Shown here piece after piece: positions 23,386 through 36,900 of a DNA stretch of 64,000 nucleotides. Source of the DNA: Toxonevra muliebris (lineage: Eukaryota; Arthropoda; Insecta; Diptera; Pallopteridae); contig OY829328.1 of NCBI GenBank assembly GCA_963691655.1, positions 79,240,400-79,304,399 on the forward strand, given 5' to 3'. A model generated the notes under the pieces. The model ran no database searches, was not told the DNA's origin, and worked only from the letters and a program-made list of their open reading frames with translations. The first letter of the stretch is position 1. Every line of letters starts with the position of its first letter. A program made the position numbers and the translations under genes.

Positions 23386-24350
23386 GAGATGGGCACGTGA
23401 CGTGAATTTTACTTGACACGAGTGAGCGTGATATTATTTCCACGTGGGCATGCGTGAGCGTGACATTATTTCCACGTGGGCATGCGTGAGCGTGACATTA
23501 TTTCCACGTGGGCATGCGTGAGCGTGATTTAATTTCCATAATTTCCACGTGAACAAGCGTGAGCGTGATTTAATTTCCATAATTTCCACGTGAACAAGCG
23601 TGAGCGTGATATAGTTTCATGTGAAAATGCGTGAGCATGAATACTTTTTTTTCACCAATATAATACAAGCGTGACCGTGATATAATTTCCATGTGAGCAT
23701 GCGTGAGTAATTTATATCGTTTTCTTTTCTCGATAAATGTTGCATTTTTTCTGCACCGTGCGAGGGCTGTCAAATTTTGTGTTCTTTTCTGAAAAAGAGG
23801 CAGCCCTGCAAATTAACTGATTCTGACAGAGTAGCATTTTTATGTTCTTTTCTTGCACTAAAAAGGCAACATTTTGGTAGTGTTCTGGGCAACATTAAAA
23901 AATTGTTGCCTTTGCACGAGGCAAAAAAAATGCAACATTTTGTCAAGAAAAGAAAACGCTATTGGTTCGCATAATAACCACGTGAACATCCGTGAGCGTG
24001 ACATAGTTTGCATGTGAAAATGCGTGAGTGTAATTCAATTTCCATAATTCCCACGTCAACATGTCTGAACGTGATATAATTTACACGTGAAAATGCATGA
24101 GTATAAGTTACTTTTGCCTATGACGTCATTATAATTCACATTTTCTTAAAAAGCTAATACAGCGTACATGAGCATGCGTGAAATTTTTTAAGAAAAACAA
24201 TTATCGTTCGTGAGCATTCGTGAAATTTATTTTCCAAAAATGTCAGCGTGCATGAACATGCGTGAATAATATTTTCAGTACTTTTGAATGACTCTCACGC
24301 GTGCTCACGTGAAAATTATGTCACTTGCACGCGTGCCATTTGAAGTAATA
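23386..24350. repeat. CACGTG/GTGAGCGTGA tandem-array element
   Basis: Units of about 33 bp with TTTCCACGTGGGCATGCGTG followed by AGCGTGACATTA recur from 23428 to 23640 and in decayed form to about 24340. The outer ends are roughly inverted: ATGGGCACGTGACGTGAATT near 23393, and ATGGCACGCGTGCAAGTGAC read inward from about 24341. The array is thus probably the core of a palindromic mobile element. A second MITE sits inside it. No coding potential. Confidence 0.75.
23718..23958. mobile_element. MITE nested in the CACGTG array, 241 bp
   Basis: The left end CGTTTTCTTTTCTCGATAAA and the right end CGTTTTCTTTTCTTGACAAA (read inward) are inverted repeats continuing through TGTTGCATTTTTT. A GCACGAGG-like segment pairs deeper. 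The array repeats resume on both sides, so this insertion is younger than the array. Confidence 0.8.
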
Positions 24351-24659
24351 GAAACCACGAGAATAAAAATTATTTTTTGAGTTTTATTTTCTTGCTCGTT
24401 AATCATTAATAAGTTTTTCTTTGCTAATTTTTTTTTTAGTCATTCGTAAACGACAGTGTAATGGAAAAAATTTTTTCACTGAGCTCACACATTTTGAGTT
24501 TAAAAAAAAAACTTAACTCCTAAACAAAAAAAAATAAAGCTCAAAAAATAATTACTATTCCTGAGTCAACAAAATTATACTCAAAAGATAATTTTTATTC
24601 ATAAGAAACAAAAAATAAAATAAAAATCGTAAAATAATTTTCCTTTCCGCTCCTTCTAT

Positions 24660-24770
24660 AAGGGGCCGTTCACATTTTTTCGTTTCACGTTTTGCTACGA
24701 TGTGTTACGACCAAAGGGAAGGGGTTCAAATTGGTAAAAAATTTCGTTACGTAATATGTAAACGGCCCTT
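24660..24770. mobile_element. Short palindromic element (GGCCGTTCACAT family), 111 bp
   Basis: The termini AAGGGGCCGTTCACAT and AAGGGCCGTTTACAT (read inward) form an inverted repeat. Inside, GCTACGATGTGTTACGACCA and CGTTACGTAATATG are found. It shares its right two thirds with the fragment at 5366-5440. Confidence 0.85.
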
Positions 24771-27559
24771 AAATGCAAATTAAACTCTATTTTGGTCCTA
24801 ATCAATCACAGGTGATATGTGGAAAATCTTGGCTACTTCTTTCCACACTGCAAAAATGGGATTATTATGAATGGGAGTGCCCAACTTCAAGAGCGACTGA
24901 GTCCTAAATATCTACCCTACCAATAACCAAGGGGTGAATAAGAGGTTCATTTAATAGGAAGCTCATTTATGAGATAATGTGTAATAACTTCTACTCTACT
25001 ACATTTCACTCTTAGATGTCAGTATTTTTCTTAATCTCTAAAGAACTAGATCATTTTGAACAGGATTATGAATGACAATCATTTTTAATTGTACATACAT
25101 ATATCAATCGAAGAGACCTAACTGAAATTACTTAAGATTTTCAAATTATTTTATTTTAAAGTATATACGTATTTAATTTCAGTATCCGGTAATTTTTTGT
25201 AGCAAAATCTAATTTATTTTTCACTTCACCACCCACCACTTATAATCATAGTATGTAATTTGAAAATACTTAAATGAAAAACAAGAAAAAAAACAATGAT
25301 CATCATGCGTTCCACAACATTAACCCACCCACCAACGCATCGTAAATGCTAACATTTTTCAATAAAATACATATATAAGTTATCAGCGATAAGTGTGCAT
25401 GGTCGGTTGGTCTGCTTGTTGGCCTTTCACCATCTATACGCAGAGTTAGAGCTATACCAGCTTGCCCTGGGCTGCCCCTTACAAACGCACGCACAAATAT
25501 ATTCATATATAGAAAAGTATGTATGTTTGTATGTGGTGGTTGATGATGGTGGTGGCGGGTGAATGTCATTGGGCTGAGTTGTGTATTACTTGTTTTGGGC
25601 TGAGTAAATTGTACATTTTTATGAAATTCTCATACACAAAAAAAAAAAATAATAATAATAAAAAAATAAAGCGAAAAATATCATGGGCTTATTATTTCGA
25701 ACTCACACTACCAGCTAGCAATGGCAGCAGCATTGTTGTTTTATTTTTGCGACGGCAGATGGATCATTAATATCGACAACAACGCCAAACCAACAATAAA
25801 AATGGACACGCATGTTGTTGTTGAAAACTGTAAAAGCAAGCAACAACTACGACAAAAGTAACCAAACCAAAAGCAATCAACGCTTTTCGTGGTCGTCGGT
25901 CGTGATGTGTTGTGTTTATAACATGACAAAAACACCATCATTTGGCAGCGTAAATATCGTCTGTTTTTTTTTTTGTGTGTGTTTTCACCAGCCGCCCAGT
26001 GGTTGACTGGTTGACTCGCGTTTTTGTTTTCATCGTCAGCGCGTCGGCGTTTGTATGTCAAAAACACACATTTGAGATGTCACTTGTGAGTTGTATCCAC
26101 TCTCAATATATATGTACATAAGTATATTTGTATGTTTCCGCTACCACCACCACTCGTAGTCGTTCGCCGCGTCGTTATTGTTGATTGCAATCAACATGAT
26201 CATCACCCAACAGCCGCCACAGACACCCTAAAAACGTATAGAGCCACCAACAGAGCGTAAGCACCGCACACACACACACTGCACAAAACAAAACCATTCA
26301 CGCAAGCAGGCCAAGCGGACTGGGCCGGGCAGGGAAGACTGCCGATCATCACGCAGACACCAAATTTCAGCCGGCATTCAACCCAACAACCGGTTTTTGT
26401 TGTTGTTGTTTTCTCTCTCGTTCTCTTTTGCTCTTGATTTTTCGTTTTTTGTTTGTGTCTTTGCTTCTCACATACATACACACATACATATGTATGCCTC
26501 CCTCTGAAAATGCTGCCTGATCTCTCGTCGTTTGTTGTTCGTTCGTACGAAGCAACCAAACACCATTAAATTCTAGCGTCTGCTGTTGTTGTTTTTTCTG
26601 GTTACGCGCCCATTTTCAACCCACTCAATTTTTTGTGTGTTTGTTTTTGTTTTGCTTCTTTTTTTTTCTTTTTTTGCTTCTAGCGGATGTTGCTTATTTT
26701 ATGCGTGTTATTTTGTTTTTGTTTTTGATACTTTTTTTTTTTTGTTATGACTATTTTTTCCCAACACACATTTTGCGCATTAACGATCGTATGCATTTTA
26801 TTTACCACTCTCTCTCGCGCTCTCTTTTTCTCTCTTTCCTTGATTGCGCTCTCTTGTTCTTTTTGTATTTTATTTTGCATCTGGTCTCGTACCTACTTTC
26901 CTGTTGTTGTATACTATATGGGCTGCTTTTTGGGTGCGTTATTGTTCCCCCCTCACCCCACACTCATTGTTAACTTACGCCTGCCGTGCATCTACCGCTA
27001 TAAATTTTGCAATATCTCTGCTTGCTGCTTTTACCCTCTATATCAGCGTCATCATCAACATTGCACAATCATAATGGACCTCAATAATGTGGACATCCTG
27101 TTTGTGTTTATTTAGTTATATAGCATTAATGTGTTCCCTCCCACTCTAGCTATATCGTAACATGCTTACTTAATTCGATGATATCTTTAAAAGTTATTAA
27201 TGCTAAAATCACAAATCACTGAATTTCAGATTTGCTGTGGGAGTTAATTTTTAACACATTTCACACTCACACACATCATTAGAATATTGTGGTTGGAGTT
27301 TTTTCTCGTAGTAAATTTTGCTTAGTTTTGTTTTTTAAAAGGTTATCAGAATCATCTTTTGAACCGTTTTGAATATTCAAAATTGTCGATCCAATGGGGC
27401 GGAATACGCGTTACATAATATTTAAATGCAGTTAACTTTTGAGGTACAAATATAACGAATTTTCCGTTCACTTTCTCAGGTAAATGGAATTCTTTTGTCT
27501 TATAAACGTGTGAATCGTAATCAGTGACTGAAAATCCCCGAGCTTGTTGGCATAAATCA
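24771..27559. other. Putative intron DNA, simple-sequence rich
   Basis: No gene is recognised. The stretch has CAACAAC/GTTGTTG strings, CACACAC (26270), ATACATACACACATACATATG (26470), CTCTCTCGCGCTCTC (26812) and Cys/Phe/Leu-rich chance ORFs on both strands (25303-27115). It is GC-richer than its surroundings at 25.4-26.6 kb and may hold regulatory sequence, but no site is certain. Confidence 0.45.
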
Positions 27560-28050
27560 AAGACTTAACGTAATCCCATTAAACGAAATCCAAGGGTGTT
27601 AAATCGCATGAGAGAGGTAGCGATTCGACCGTACTACTTTTAGAGATTACACGATTACCGAACTTCCCCTTCATGTTTAACATGTGGCTCCATAGTGTTT
27701 CGATGAAATCCAAGTATTTCTTCCAACTTTTATAGAGCCCAATTGGAAAAGTTGCGGCGCTTCAAAAAACACGAAACTTCACTTCTTCAATTAATTTAAT
27801 CTTATAAGGGTGGGAGCCAAGATCTTTACGCAAAGTTCGCCACAATGTGGTCTGAGAGATTTCAAATTCCTGCGAACGTCGTGGAATCGACTAGTTCTCA
27901 TTTTAAACTGAAGCACTTAAGCTGCGATATTTTCGGTACTTTGACCAGTGCGTTGTCTTATTGGAACAGGAACATTCAATACTGAATACGTTGACTCGAA
28001 TTTATCCACTATAGCACGCACATCCTGTCTAGGTGGGACGATTATTGCGA
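27560..28050 (-). pseudogene. Decayed Tc1/mariner-superfamily transposase
   Basis: Reading the minus strand from about 28030 gives a frame with PIRQRTGQSTENIAA, then QTTLWRTLRKDLGSHPYKIK (27790-27862), and near 27585-27620 a string equivalent to LPLSCDLTPLDFV. Their order matches the helix-turn-helix linker and the third-Asp (TPLDFF) block of IS630/Tc1/mariner transposases common in insects. The middle of the catalytic domain is missing and several stops and frameshifts occur, so it is dead and internally deleted. Inverted ends were not identified. Confidence 0.7.
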
Positions 28051-28067
28051 ACCAAAATTAGAGTAAT

Positions 28068-28096
28068 CGATGGTCTCTTAAAATTAGAGACCATCG
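28068..28096. repeat. Perfect short hairpin
   Basis: CGATGGTCTC and GAGACCATCG are exact complements around a 9-base AT loop. It sits just outside the transposase remnant and may be part of that element. Confidence 0.85.
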
Positions 28097-30933
28097 ACTC
28101 AGAATTTCGGTGGTAAATTTTTAATAATTTCCAAACTTTACGATGATAAAAATGTAATGAATGACGTTCTAACGTTGCCAGATCAAATAAATTTTAATAC
28201 AAAATTGTTATGTTCCTATTGAAAAGCCCTTAATGTCTAGCGGCATTCGTCATTTATCCGGTCCTCTCAATAGCAGACTAGTAGTGTTTTTTTTTTAATA
28301 AATAATTTTTATTATAAATATTTTTTTTTTTATTGATATTCATAAAACCAAAATTTTAACTCTTTCTCAGAAATCATACAAGCAAATAAAAAAAGAGTAT
28401 ACAAAGATTAATACTGCACACCCATTTACACAGTATGCCGCCATAAACTCCCAAGACAAATTGTCATGCTCATCTGCAAATTATTTTTCATTTTTGTTTC
28501 TCTTTTCATTTTCTTATTTGTCAGCAAGTTTAAACTTTGGCGCAAAAGCCTTTGTAATATACCGATCATCAGACAGGCAGACAAACAGAAAGACTCATTG
28601 AATTGCCGCCTGCCTTTTGCCTTGTGTCTGCTTGCTTCCCCAAAAAATATTATAAACCCAACTCAGCCAACTCAAGCAAACAAAACACCACACCAAACCG
28701 AACCCAACCCAACGAATGTACGTTTCCTAGCACTTTGTCTCAAAGTTAAAAACAATTCTCTTCTTGTGTGTGCGTGCCTGAGTGTATATGTATGTATATT
28801 TGCTTTAATATAATATTTCAGCTGTACGTATGTCTAAAGTGGGTGGATGTTCATATAACTCGTCGTAGATATGGGCAAATACAACACAGCAGCAACAAAA
28901 AACAAAAACAAAAAGACAGCGTGAAACTCTCATGTGGCATAAAAACAGATGATTTGTTTTTAATGTTGTTAGTTGGTTCGTTGTTGGATCCACTGCCACC
29001 AACACCATCATCATCACCACCGCCAACATCATCACCATTACCAACATCACCCATATACACTACTACTACAACAACTAGTTTGACAGTCGCCTACTTTGGC
29101 GACATTGTCTCTTTATGTATTTGCATCGTTCGTTCATGGAAACGTGTTCTCCCCCTCATTTACTGCTGCTGCTTGATATTATTGCTGCTTCAAGTGGAAA
29201 AGTTGTTGTCCGTATTATGTTACCCTCCTTTCCTCCCCCCTTTTTTTTTTTTGCCTAACTGTATGAAATTCTTTGTTGTGGCATATTGCTGCTTTGCTTG
29301 TATATGGGGGCGTTTGGTGCCTCGGTTATGTTTTTCTGTTTTATTTGCAACTGTTGCAAATTTTGCCCTTTTTCTATATATTTTTCTCGTTTGATTTGTA
29401 GTTTGACTTTGGTGGGTGCAGTCAAAAGTCAAGATCACCCGCATTTTTTGTTTTTCTGTGCTTAAAATTAGTTCTCAGAAGTTTTATGTCCATGAATCGG
29501 GGATTGTTAATAAGTATTTAGTGCAAATTAATATAACAATAAAAAGTGTTCCAATTACATGAAAGTGAGTTCGCGTGCACCAAGGGTTAATTTAAATTTG
29601 GTTTCTATAGTTGCTGAGTTATTAAAGAAACGAAAAGGCACAAGGTTCAAAGTTTTGGTGTTAGTGACATTGCAATAGTGACAGTCGGCAAACACCTAAA
29701 CTTTAAAGGGCACTTATTCAATTAGAGGAGTATTTGAATAGACGTAAATGATAACGTACGGTTCACCTATCTAGACGTATGTGAAGAAGATGAACTTGGA
29801 AAAGATTCCCTCAACTTACAGGTTCAGTTTCCTATGAGTAGCAAGCGCAGAATCTGTTGATTGTTTCCTCCGCTTTTTAGTCACCTGAAATATCAGAGCA
29901 ATAAGCTGTCAAAGTTCGATCATAACCATTGAAAAACCCTTTACATCATACCGGTAAAAATCCGTCGAACACGGAAAAGGATAAAAGGCAGCACACTCTT
30001 TTGGGCTGCGAAAATGGCTAGTTTTTAAAATAGTAAAGTGAAGTTAGCATAAACAAGGTGAAGTGAATAGTACCAAAAATGCAGAAGATAACCTAGGAAC
30101 ACCATTATAAGTTACTGCTTAGCTCTGATCCAGCCGTACGAAGTAATATGCACTTAGAGGTAGTCCTCTAAGTTTTAGTCGGTAGGAATTCGAATACAAA
30201 TTTTTTAGGAAAGTCATATCTGGTTTTGCTTAACACATAAATACATATATATAGTGCAAGGATACAAAGTAACTTCCAGAAATCAATAATGTCTCTGAGT
30301 TCAAGCGTTAAAAAGAAATCCATGTAATAAATCTAATTAAATGTTTTAATAAATCAAATTTCTTTTACTAATAAAATTTTAACATTTCTGATGATCACTT
30401 ATCATAAGATCATCTACAATAGTTGGAAGTTTAGAGAATCTGCAAATGAAGCACATGTCTCGAATTAATACATTACATGTGTACATACATTCATCCGTAT
30501 TTTGCAATAACCACATAATATTTTTCTAGATTAAAACTAAAAAATCGTAAATTGTGGGTGTTGATTACTCTTTATGCTGTGTGACTCATACCCGGACGAA
30601 TCTTCACACAGTGTGGAAATCATTTACAAGAAGAGTAACTAATGTGGGATTTTGTTGTTTTCTTTTTTAACGTCTTCTTTTGTTTACAAATGAACACCCA
30701 ACATTTTTATATACATATGTATATATGTATCTAAGTAGACATGTATATACATATATGTATGTATGTAAAAGTATTCCTGAAAGTGTCAGTCATTATTGGC
30801 AATACCAAACTGAATGCAGCAGCACACCTCCTTGCACGCGATTCGTATGGGTGTTTATTTTTATACTCTCTCTTTTGTTTTTACATTTCTCTTACTTATA
30901 TTTTCGTTTTTTTTCGAAATTGTTTCTTTGCAG
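28097..30933. other. Putative distal intron of chn upstream of the coding start
   Basis: No gene is recognised. The longest open frame (28768-29394) is low complexity, with runs of Pro/Ser/Thr from a CCACCA-type repeat and Cys/Leu/Phe strings, and is not convincing. ATACATATATGT-like repeats lie at 30700-30760. A polypyrimidine tract and acceptor TTTCTTTGCAG end the region at 30933. Confidence 0.5.
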
Positions 30934-30977
30934 TTTATACCGAATCGTAGCAATATTGCATGCGCGTTTTATAAGCC
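30934..30977 (+). other. chn: 5' UTR segment joined to the chn start codon
   Basis: It follows the acceptor TTTCTTTGCAG (ending 30933) and leads directly into GCCATGG. An in-frame TAA at 30972-30974 blocks N-terminal extension. Confidence 0.6.
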
Positions 30978-33900
30978 ATGGCAACAATAATACCGTCCTC
31001 AAATGTTGGGGACGTTTATGAAGATATGTTCAAAGAATTAACTAGGAAACTGTATGGGGAAGAAACCGGAAACGGTTTGCATACGTTGGGCACACCGGTT
31101 GCGCAGGTGGCAACTACAGGACCGACAACACCCGAAGGAGAGCGTTCTTTCACGAATCTGGTAAGTACACATACTCGTACATGCATACATATGTATATAT
31201 GCACTAGTATGAGTAAAGTAGTTTTTGCTGTTCTTGTTATTGCTCTTCATATAGATATTAACTTTATCTCTTCTCTCTCTTTCTTTTTCTCTTTACAGCA
31301 AATCGATCGTTCTTCAGCACCCACCATCGAATATGAGCACAATGCTGGTGCTGTTGGTGGTGCATCGACAGCGGCAACAACAGCTGTCGTTGCTGCAGCG
31401 CAAAATGCTAATGTTGTAATACAACAACAACCAGAGGGAGGTTCTGTTGTTGTTGCTACCACTGGTGGTAACTTTAAATCAGAAGATCACTTAAGTACTG
31501 CATTTAATTTAGCTGCTCTGATGCAAAATGGTTTTGCCACCACCACTGGCACGATTTTAAGCACACAAGCTTTAAATAAGGTCACAAATGCCAATAATGT
31601 ACAACAACAACAACAACAGCAACAACAAAACGATCAACAACGTTGGAGTGGTGATGGTAGTACCAATTCTGGGGGTAATAATACCAATGATCAGCAGCAG
31701 CAACAACAACAACAACAAACACAAATAGTTCAATGGACTACAACCGGCGGTAAACTACAGAGTTATGCAACGGCACAACAACAAAATTCTGCGTCATCAA
31801 AGTCAAAGTAAGTAACATAAATACTTAAGTAATATAAGTTAGATTATTTTTGGGATATCTCGAGGCTCCTCATGACTACATGACTAGTAATTTCCCAGTA
31901 ATTAATTTTGGCTAACGTCTTAAACCGAAATCGGTATTAGATTATAGATATATTATAGAATACTTATTCCATACAAATCGTGCTGAATTATACTTAACTG
32001 CGCCAACTACGCTCATCGAGAGGAGAGAGCAAAGAAGAATTTTCTCTTTATCCGCTCATATTCATGTCTCAGAAGTAAAAAAAAAGAGAAGACCACTTTT
32101 TGATCCAAATTAGTGAGTTCTAATTCAAATCAGACCATAATAATCCCAACTACGCCTGTTCTCCTACGAACACGATTCATAGCAACGGACTTAGCTCGGG
32201 TCAGCTTCGTACAATACCATTGTAAAATCATGTATAAGGTGATAGCAAGATTACAACAATTTCACCTTTGCGAAAACAACACATTTTTGTTGTTGCGTCG
32301 GATACCATCGTAAAACAAGACAATAACAACACATCTTTGTTGTTTTGGCCATAAAGTAAACAATCAAAAGTAATCACCACAAAGAAAGAAGAAGAATGAG
32401 TTGTTGGTAACTGTATAAATTCACCTTGGTGCAATACTACATATAAGAGAGAGGGAGAGCTGCAAGTGCTTATTAAAATAAAAACAACTAAGCCTCGATG
32501 ATTTTGTTATTTTGTGACTACAAGCATACGGTTCTCCCGCATCCGGGAGAGAAGTGAAGTGAGAGTGCTGAGCTTAGTGGTTTTTGTATAAATTGAGATC
32601 ACACACACGCGTTATGCACACAATATGATTTTTTAATTTGACAGTAGAGTCCAGAATGAAAGAGATAGCGCCATGTTGGATAGGATTACCTCTATTATTC
32701 TGTCATGACTACAAGTCTGTTTCAACTTACATCCTCTATTCATTAAAGATTGAATTTATATGTCTGGACTAAAAATTTCAAGCTTTTTAGTATTTAATAT
32801 TTAACTAGGTCAATAAGTTAGGTTAAGGTGAAATAGCTGATTCCAGAGTCAGAAGGATATCAAAAGGTGGTGGCATCGAAACTAATTTGTACTATCAACG
32901 AAACGAAGGATACTTCGAATTCAAAGATCACATCAATACTATTCATTATCTCCTTTTTAGTAATTTTTATTTCAAAATCATCCGTAAAAATTCATACAGT
33001 GAAGGGCAAAAATCTTATGAATAAATAGTCATTGCTTATAAAACTGCAAACCTAATTTTTCCTCTAGATTCTTTAGCTGTACAGAAACTTAAAATCCAGT
33101 GCCTCTTTCACTGTAGGTACACTTCAGAATTTAGGTTCTATATAAATACATAAAAGCCTGATCCAAACAATTCAATTTCTCTTTTCTCACTCTCTCTCTC
33201 TCTCTCTGCCTCTGCTTATTTTCCTCCCGCCTGCTTTCGTAATTTCTTCTTTTGTGCAATAAATTCGGCAATAATCTGTTCAACATTCGGCCCATATGAT
33301 GTATCAGCTACTTCACGTTGACACTTAGTCCATACACTCGTAATCATGCCCTCGGTCTTAAAGTAATTAATGCATTGATCACGTTTACACCATTTGCGTA
33401 GCATCTTCTTGCTTTGCTTTTCAAAATGATTAACAATATGATAGTATGATTCATAGACCTCAGCATGTTTACGGAGTTTTTCGGCATCAATTTTTGGCAC
33501 TTCCAAACATGGTTGCCTCACTATATGATATGGATCATAATCTTCAGAAAAGTTTTGAAAACGTGTCGCCTCCCAATCAATAGCCAGCATTGTATCATAA
33601 ATACGTTTTGGATGTCCCAAAATACCATGTGCTACATCGATTAAAGCCAGCTGACTCCCCGGTACAATATATTCCAATTCCAATTGATGTATACGATAAT
33701 CATTGCCGCGATACTTTCGCTCACCTATCCATAATATTGGTAAATTTTCTGGGCTCACATTGGCCAGCTCCTGTACGAGTGGTGAATTTTGTGCACGATA
33801 ATTGACACGTTTATAATTTTTACCATATAGCATGCTCGCCTCAGCGCGTGTAAATACGACACCGTCATGCCGCGTTAAGCGAAAATGTTCTGAACGAAAG

Positions 33901-36900
33901 AGACGACACATTTCCGTATCGACGACATCGTATGCGCGACGATGCATTGCAATCCATACAACTTGCGTAGAAAATGCCAGAAATCCTTCATGAAAACGTT
34001 TATCCTTAATCGATTGTGATATATTAACAATGGGTTTGATGTGATAGAATTGTGCCACTTCACCAGTGCCTAATATAATTGAACTATACTCACGTGCCAA
34101 TAGTAAACGATACTGCGTGAGATGTGCAGAGAAGATCCGTTTGATTTCGTTGGTATCTTCACTTTGTATTTGTGCCTTTTCACCGCTAATCTCATCGCGT
34201 CGTATCAGCACAAACTCCACCATTTTCAAATAGTGTTCAAAATATATGATGAGCGCATGTAGAAAACGTTCCACCGTCACTGTATGCACGAATAGTACAA
34301 ATTGTTTATTAACAATTTCCGATGGTGCCAGAAATAACACTAAATTTCTAATGTCCTGTATGAGAATGACGTCAGCGTCGTGTGTTGTCTCGGGACGTTG
34401 GAATTCCTGACGAAATATCATTTCCTCCACTTGATCTATTTTCCGTATAAATTTATAGCCACCGGTTTTTTGGTATTCTTCCTTAACTGCAGATGCAGTG
34501 CTGCGTGATTCGAATTCTATCTTCTCGGTCTCTTCATTCCAGAGCCAAATGCCATTCTGGTATTTTGGTACAAAGTTGTCGGTGTGTATGCGTAGCATTT
34601 CTCATAGACTGAAAAATGATTGAAATTGAATAGTTTTTTAAATGAATTTTATTTCGAAATGAGGAAAATGAACAGATGGAGTAAACTGAAGTGTATAGAA
34701 TTTTTAGTTATGTGATTTTAATATTTTTGATAATAATATTTATGGGTTTCACTTACATATAACTTTTCTTTATATTTTTTCAGAACCAAAAACCGTAATG
34801 ACCTATCCAATCAAGCTGTCACTACCACCACAGAAGTGATTTATACTAATCCTTCCACTTCAGCCGGCAACAACATTCTAAATACTGTTGTTCAACAAGT
34901 CCCAGCTCCAACCACCACAACATCAGCTACGCCAAGCAGTGGTTCTGCGCGAAATTCTAATGGCGGTGGCGGTGGTGGCGGCAACAATCGCAGGCGTTCA
35001 CAAACCAACAACAACAACAGCAATACAAACACTAACAATACCCAACAAAACGGTGTTGTTGTTGTAAAACGCTACCCCTGCTCCCATTGCCAATATTCCA
35101 CCGATCGTCGAGATTTGTTTACTCGCCACGAAAATATACACAAAGATGAAAAGCCATTTCAATGTTACGCTTGCATGAAGCAATTCAATCGTGCCGATCA
35201 TGTGAAAAAACATTTCGTACGCATGCATCGTGAAATGGAATACGATATAAATAAAACGCGTCGTCATTTGCCCAATTCAACAAACCGTCATTCGGGTGGC
35301 CGTGGCAATGTAACCATAACAACAGCAAACACAACAAACGGTGGCTCACATGAGCAGAAACCAATTTTACATCCTCCATCGGACTTGCAGCTCGATCCAG
35401 CATTCCTTGAAATACAACGAATGCCTACATCGTCTAGCCTCAGCATTGCTGAGACCATTGAAGCTGTCGCCAGTGCTACTGATGCTCCTCTACCACAAAT
35501 GAAACAAGAAACTGTAGATGATGGCCAAATAGGTGGCTGTGGTGGTGCTGGGGAAACGGGCGATACCCCCGCTAAGCCAAAACGTGAAAAACGTTATCCC
35601 TGCCTTTATTGTGAGTGGGCCGGTACTGATAGATGGAGTCTTAAGCGTCATATAAATACGCATACAAAACCTTATGCGTGCCGATTGTGCGATTATAAAG
35701 CGGCACGTTCGGAACGTCTTAGCACGCATTGTCTCAAGGTTCATCAGAAGCATGTATGCAATAAATGCGCTTTTCTCGGTGATACAGCAGAAGCACTGCA
35801 GACGCATGTTAATGAAGTGCAGTAAGTACAAATATACATCAATACATGATAATAAACTTTAAATATAGTCTTTTAAACTAACTTCTCAAGTTTAATATAT
35901 ATATATATACTAGTTACTAATCACCTCCTTATCTCTTTTTTATGCCTTGCTTTGGCTGACAGTCCGCATGATAATCGACCATCGCGCAATAGTAATAATT
36001 CAAATAATACAAATAATGCAACAAATAATTTAAATGTGTTACGTACAATTGGCAACACTTTAGTAACGAATAATCAATTAAATACGTTTCAGAATGCAAA
36101 TGCAACATTTGGGTAAATATTTTTTAGAGATACTTTATTCAGAAACTCTTTCATTGGAGACTCAAGAGTGGGTGGTGCCTGAGAAAACTATGTCTTTTAG
36201 AAGATAACTTAGCACAAGAATAGGATGCTGTAACTTATCTTCTTTACGTATGCGAATGCCCAACTCAGATTCACAAAAACAAATCAAAGGTTCAAATGAC
36301 CTGAAGTATTATGATTAGTGCTTAATAGAATTATCTGCTGAATAATCTAGGTTCATTAACTATATAAGTGTAATTAGATATCAGGAACAAGGTTGGCTGA
36401 AACTACCCCGAAGAAATTTGATTCATGAAGAATATTTTTGTGGAGTAAATACAGTATAGTGTAGTAAACAAAATTCCATAAGATTCCTTCAAGAAAGTAG
36501 GTTCCGATACACAGTGGTGAATGATTGATCTTTTAAATTTTATAGTTTAATATATATATACTTATTTTTTTTTTTTTTGAAATGAAATTCTAAAAAACTT
36601 AAAATATTTTAAAATTATAATCTTGATCAATTATGTACACACAGCAATACGACCACCACTACGACAAATGCCATTGGTAATGCCGGTGGTTCGGTTACTA
36701 TTTATACAACAACAACAACAAATGATAATGGTAACCTAACTGGTGGTGGCGGTCCACTACAAGAGATCATTGTTAATCCCCAATCGATGGTGGGTTGGCG
36801 CTTAAGCGCTAATGGTACACTAATACCACCGCATGATCTACTGACGGGCGCTCTGCCAAATGCTGCGGCGCAAAAACGCGGCTCTGAGCGTTTATTTAAC

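Noticed and set aside
25303..27115. Many overlapping frames of 60-120 codons on both strands
   Set aside because: Low-complexity translations of simple repeats that are mutually exclusive and lack domains.
28768..29394. 208-codon open frame, the longest outside known genes in the first 30 kb
   Set aside because: Made of Pro/Ser/Thr repeats from a CCACCA-type tract and Cys/Leu/Phe-rich strings. No domain, no good start context, and it lies in a likely intron.
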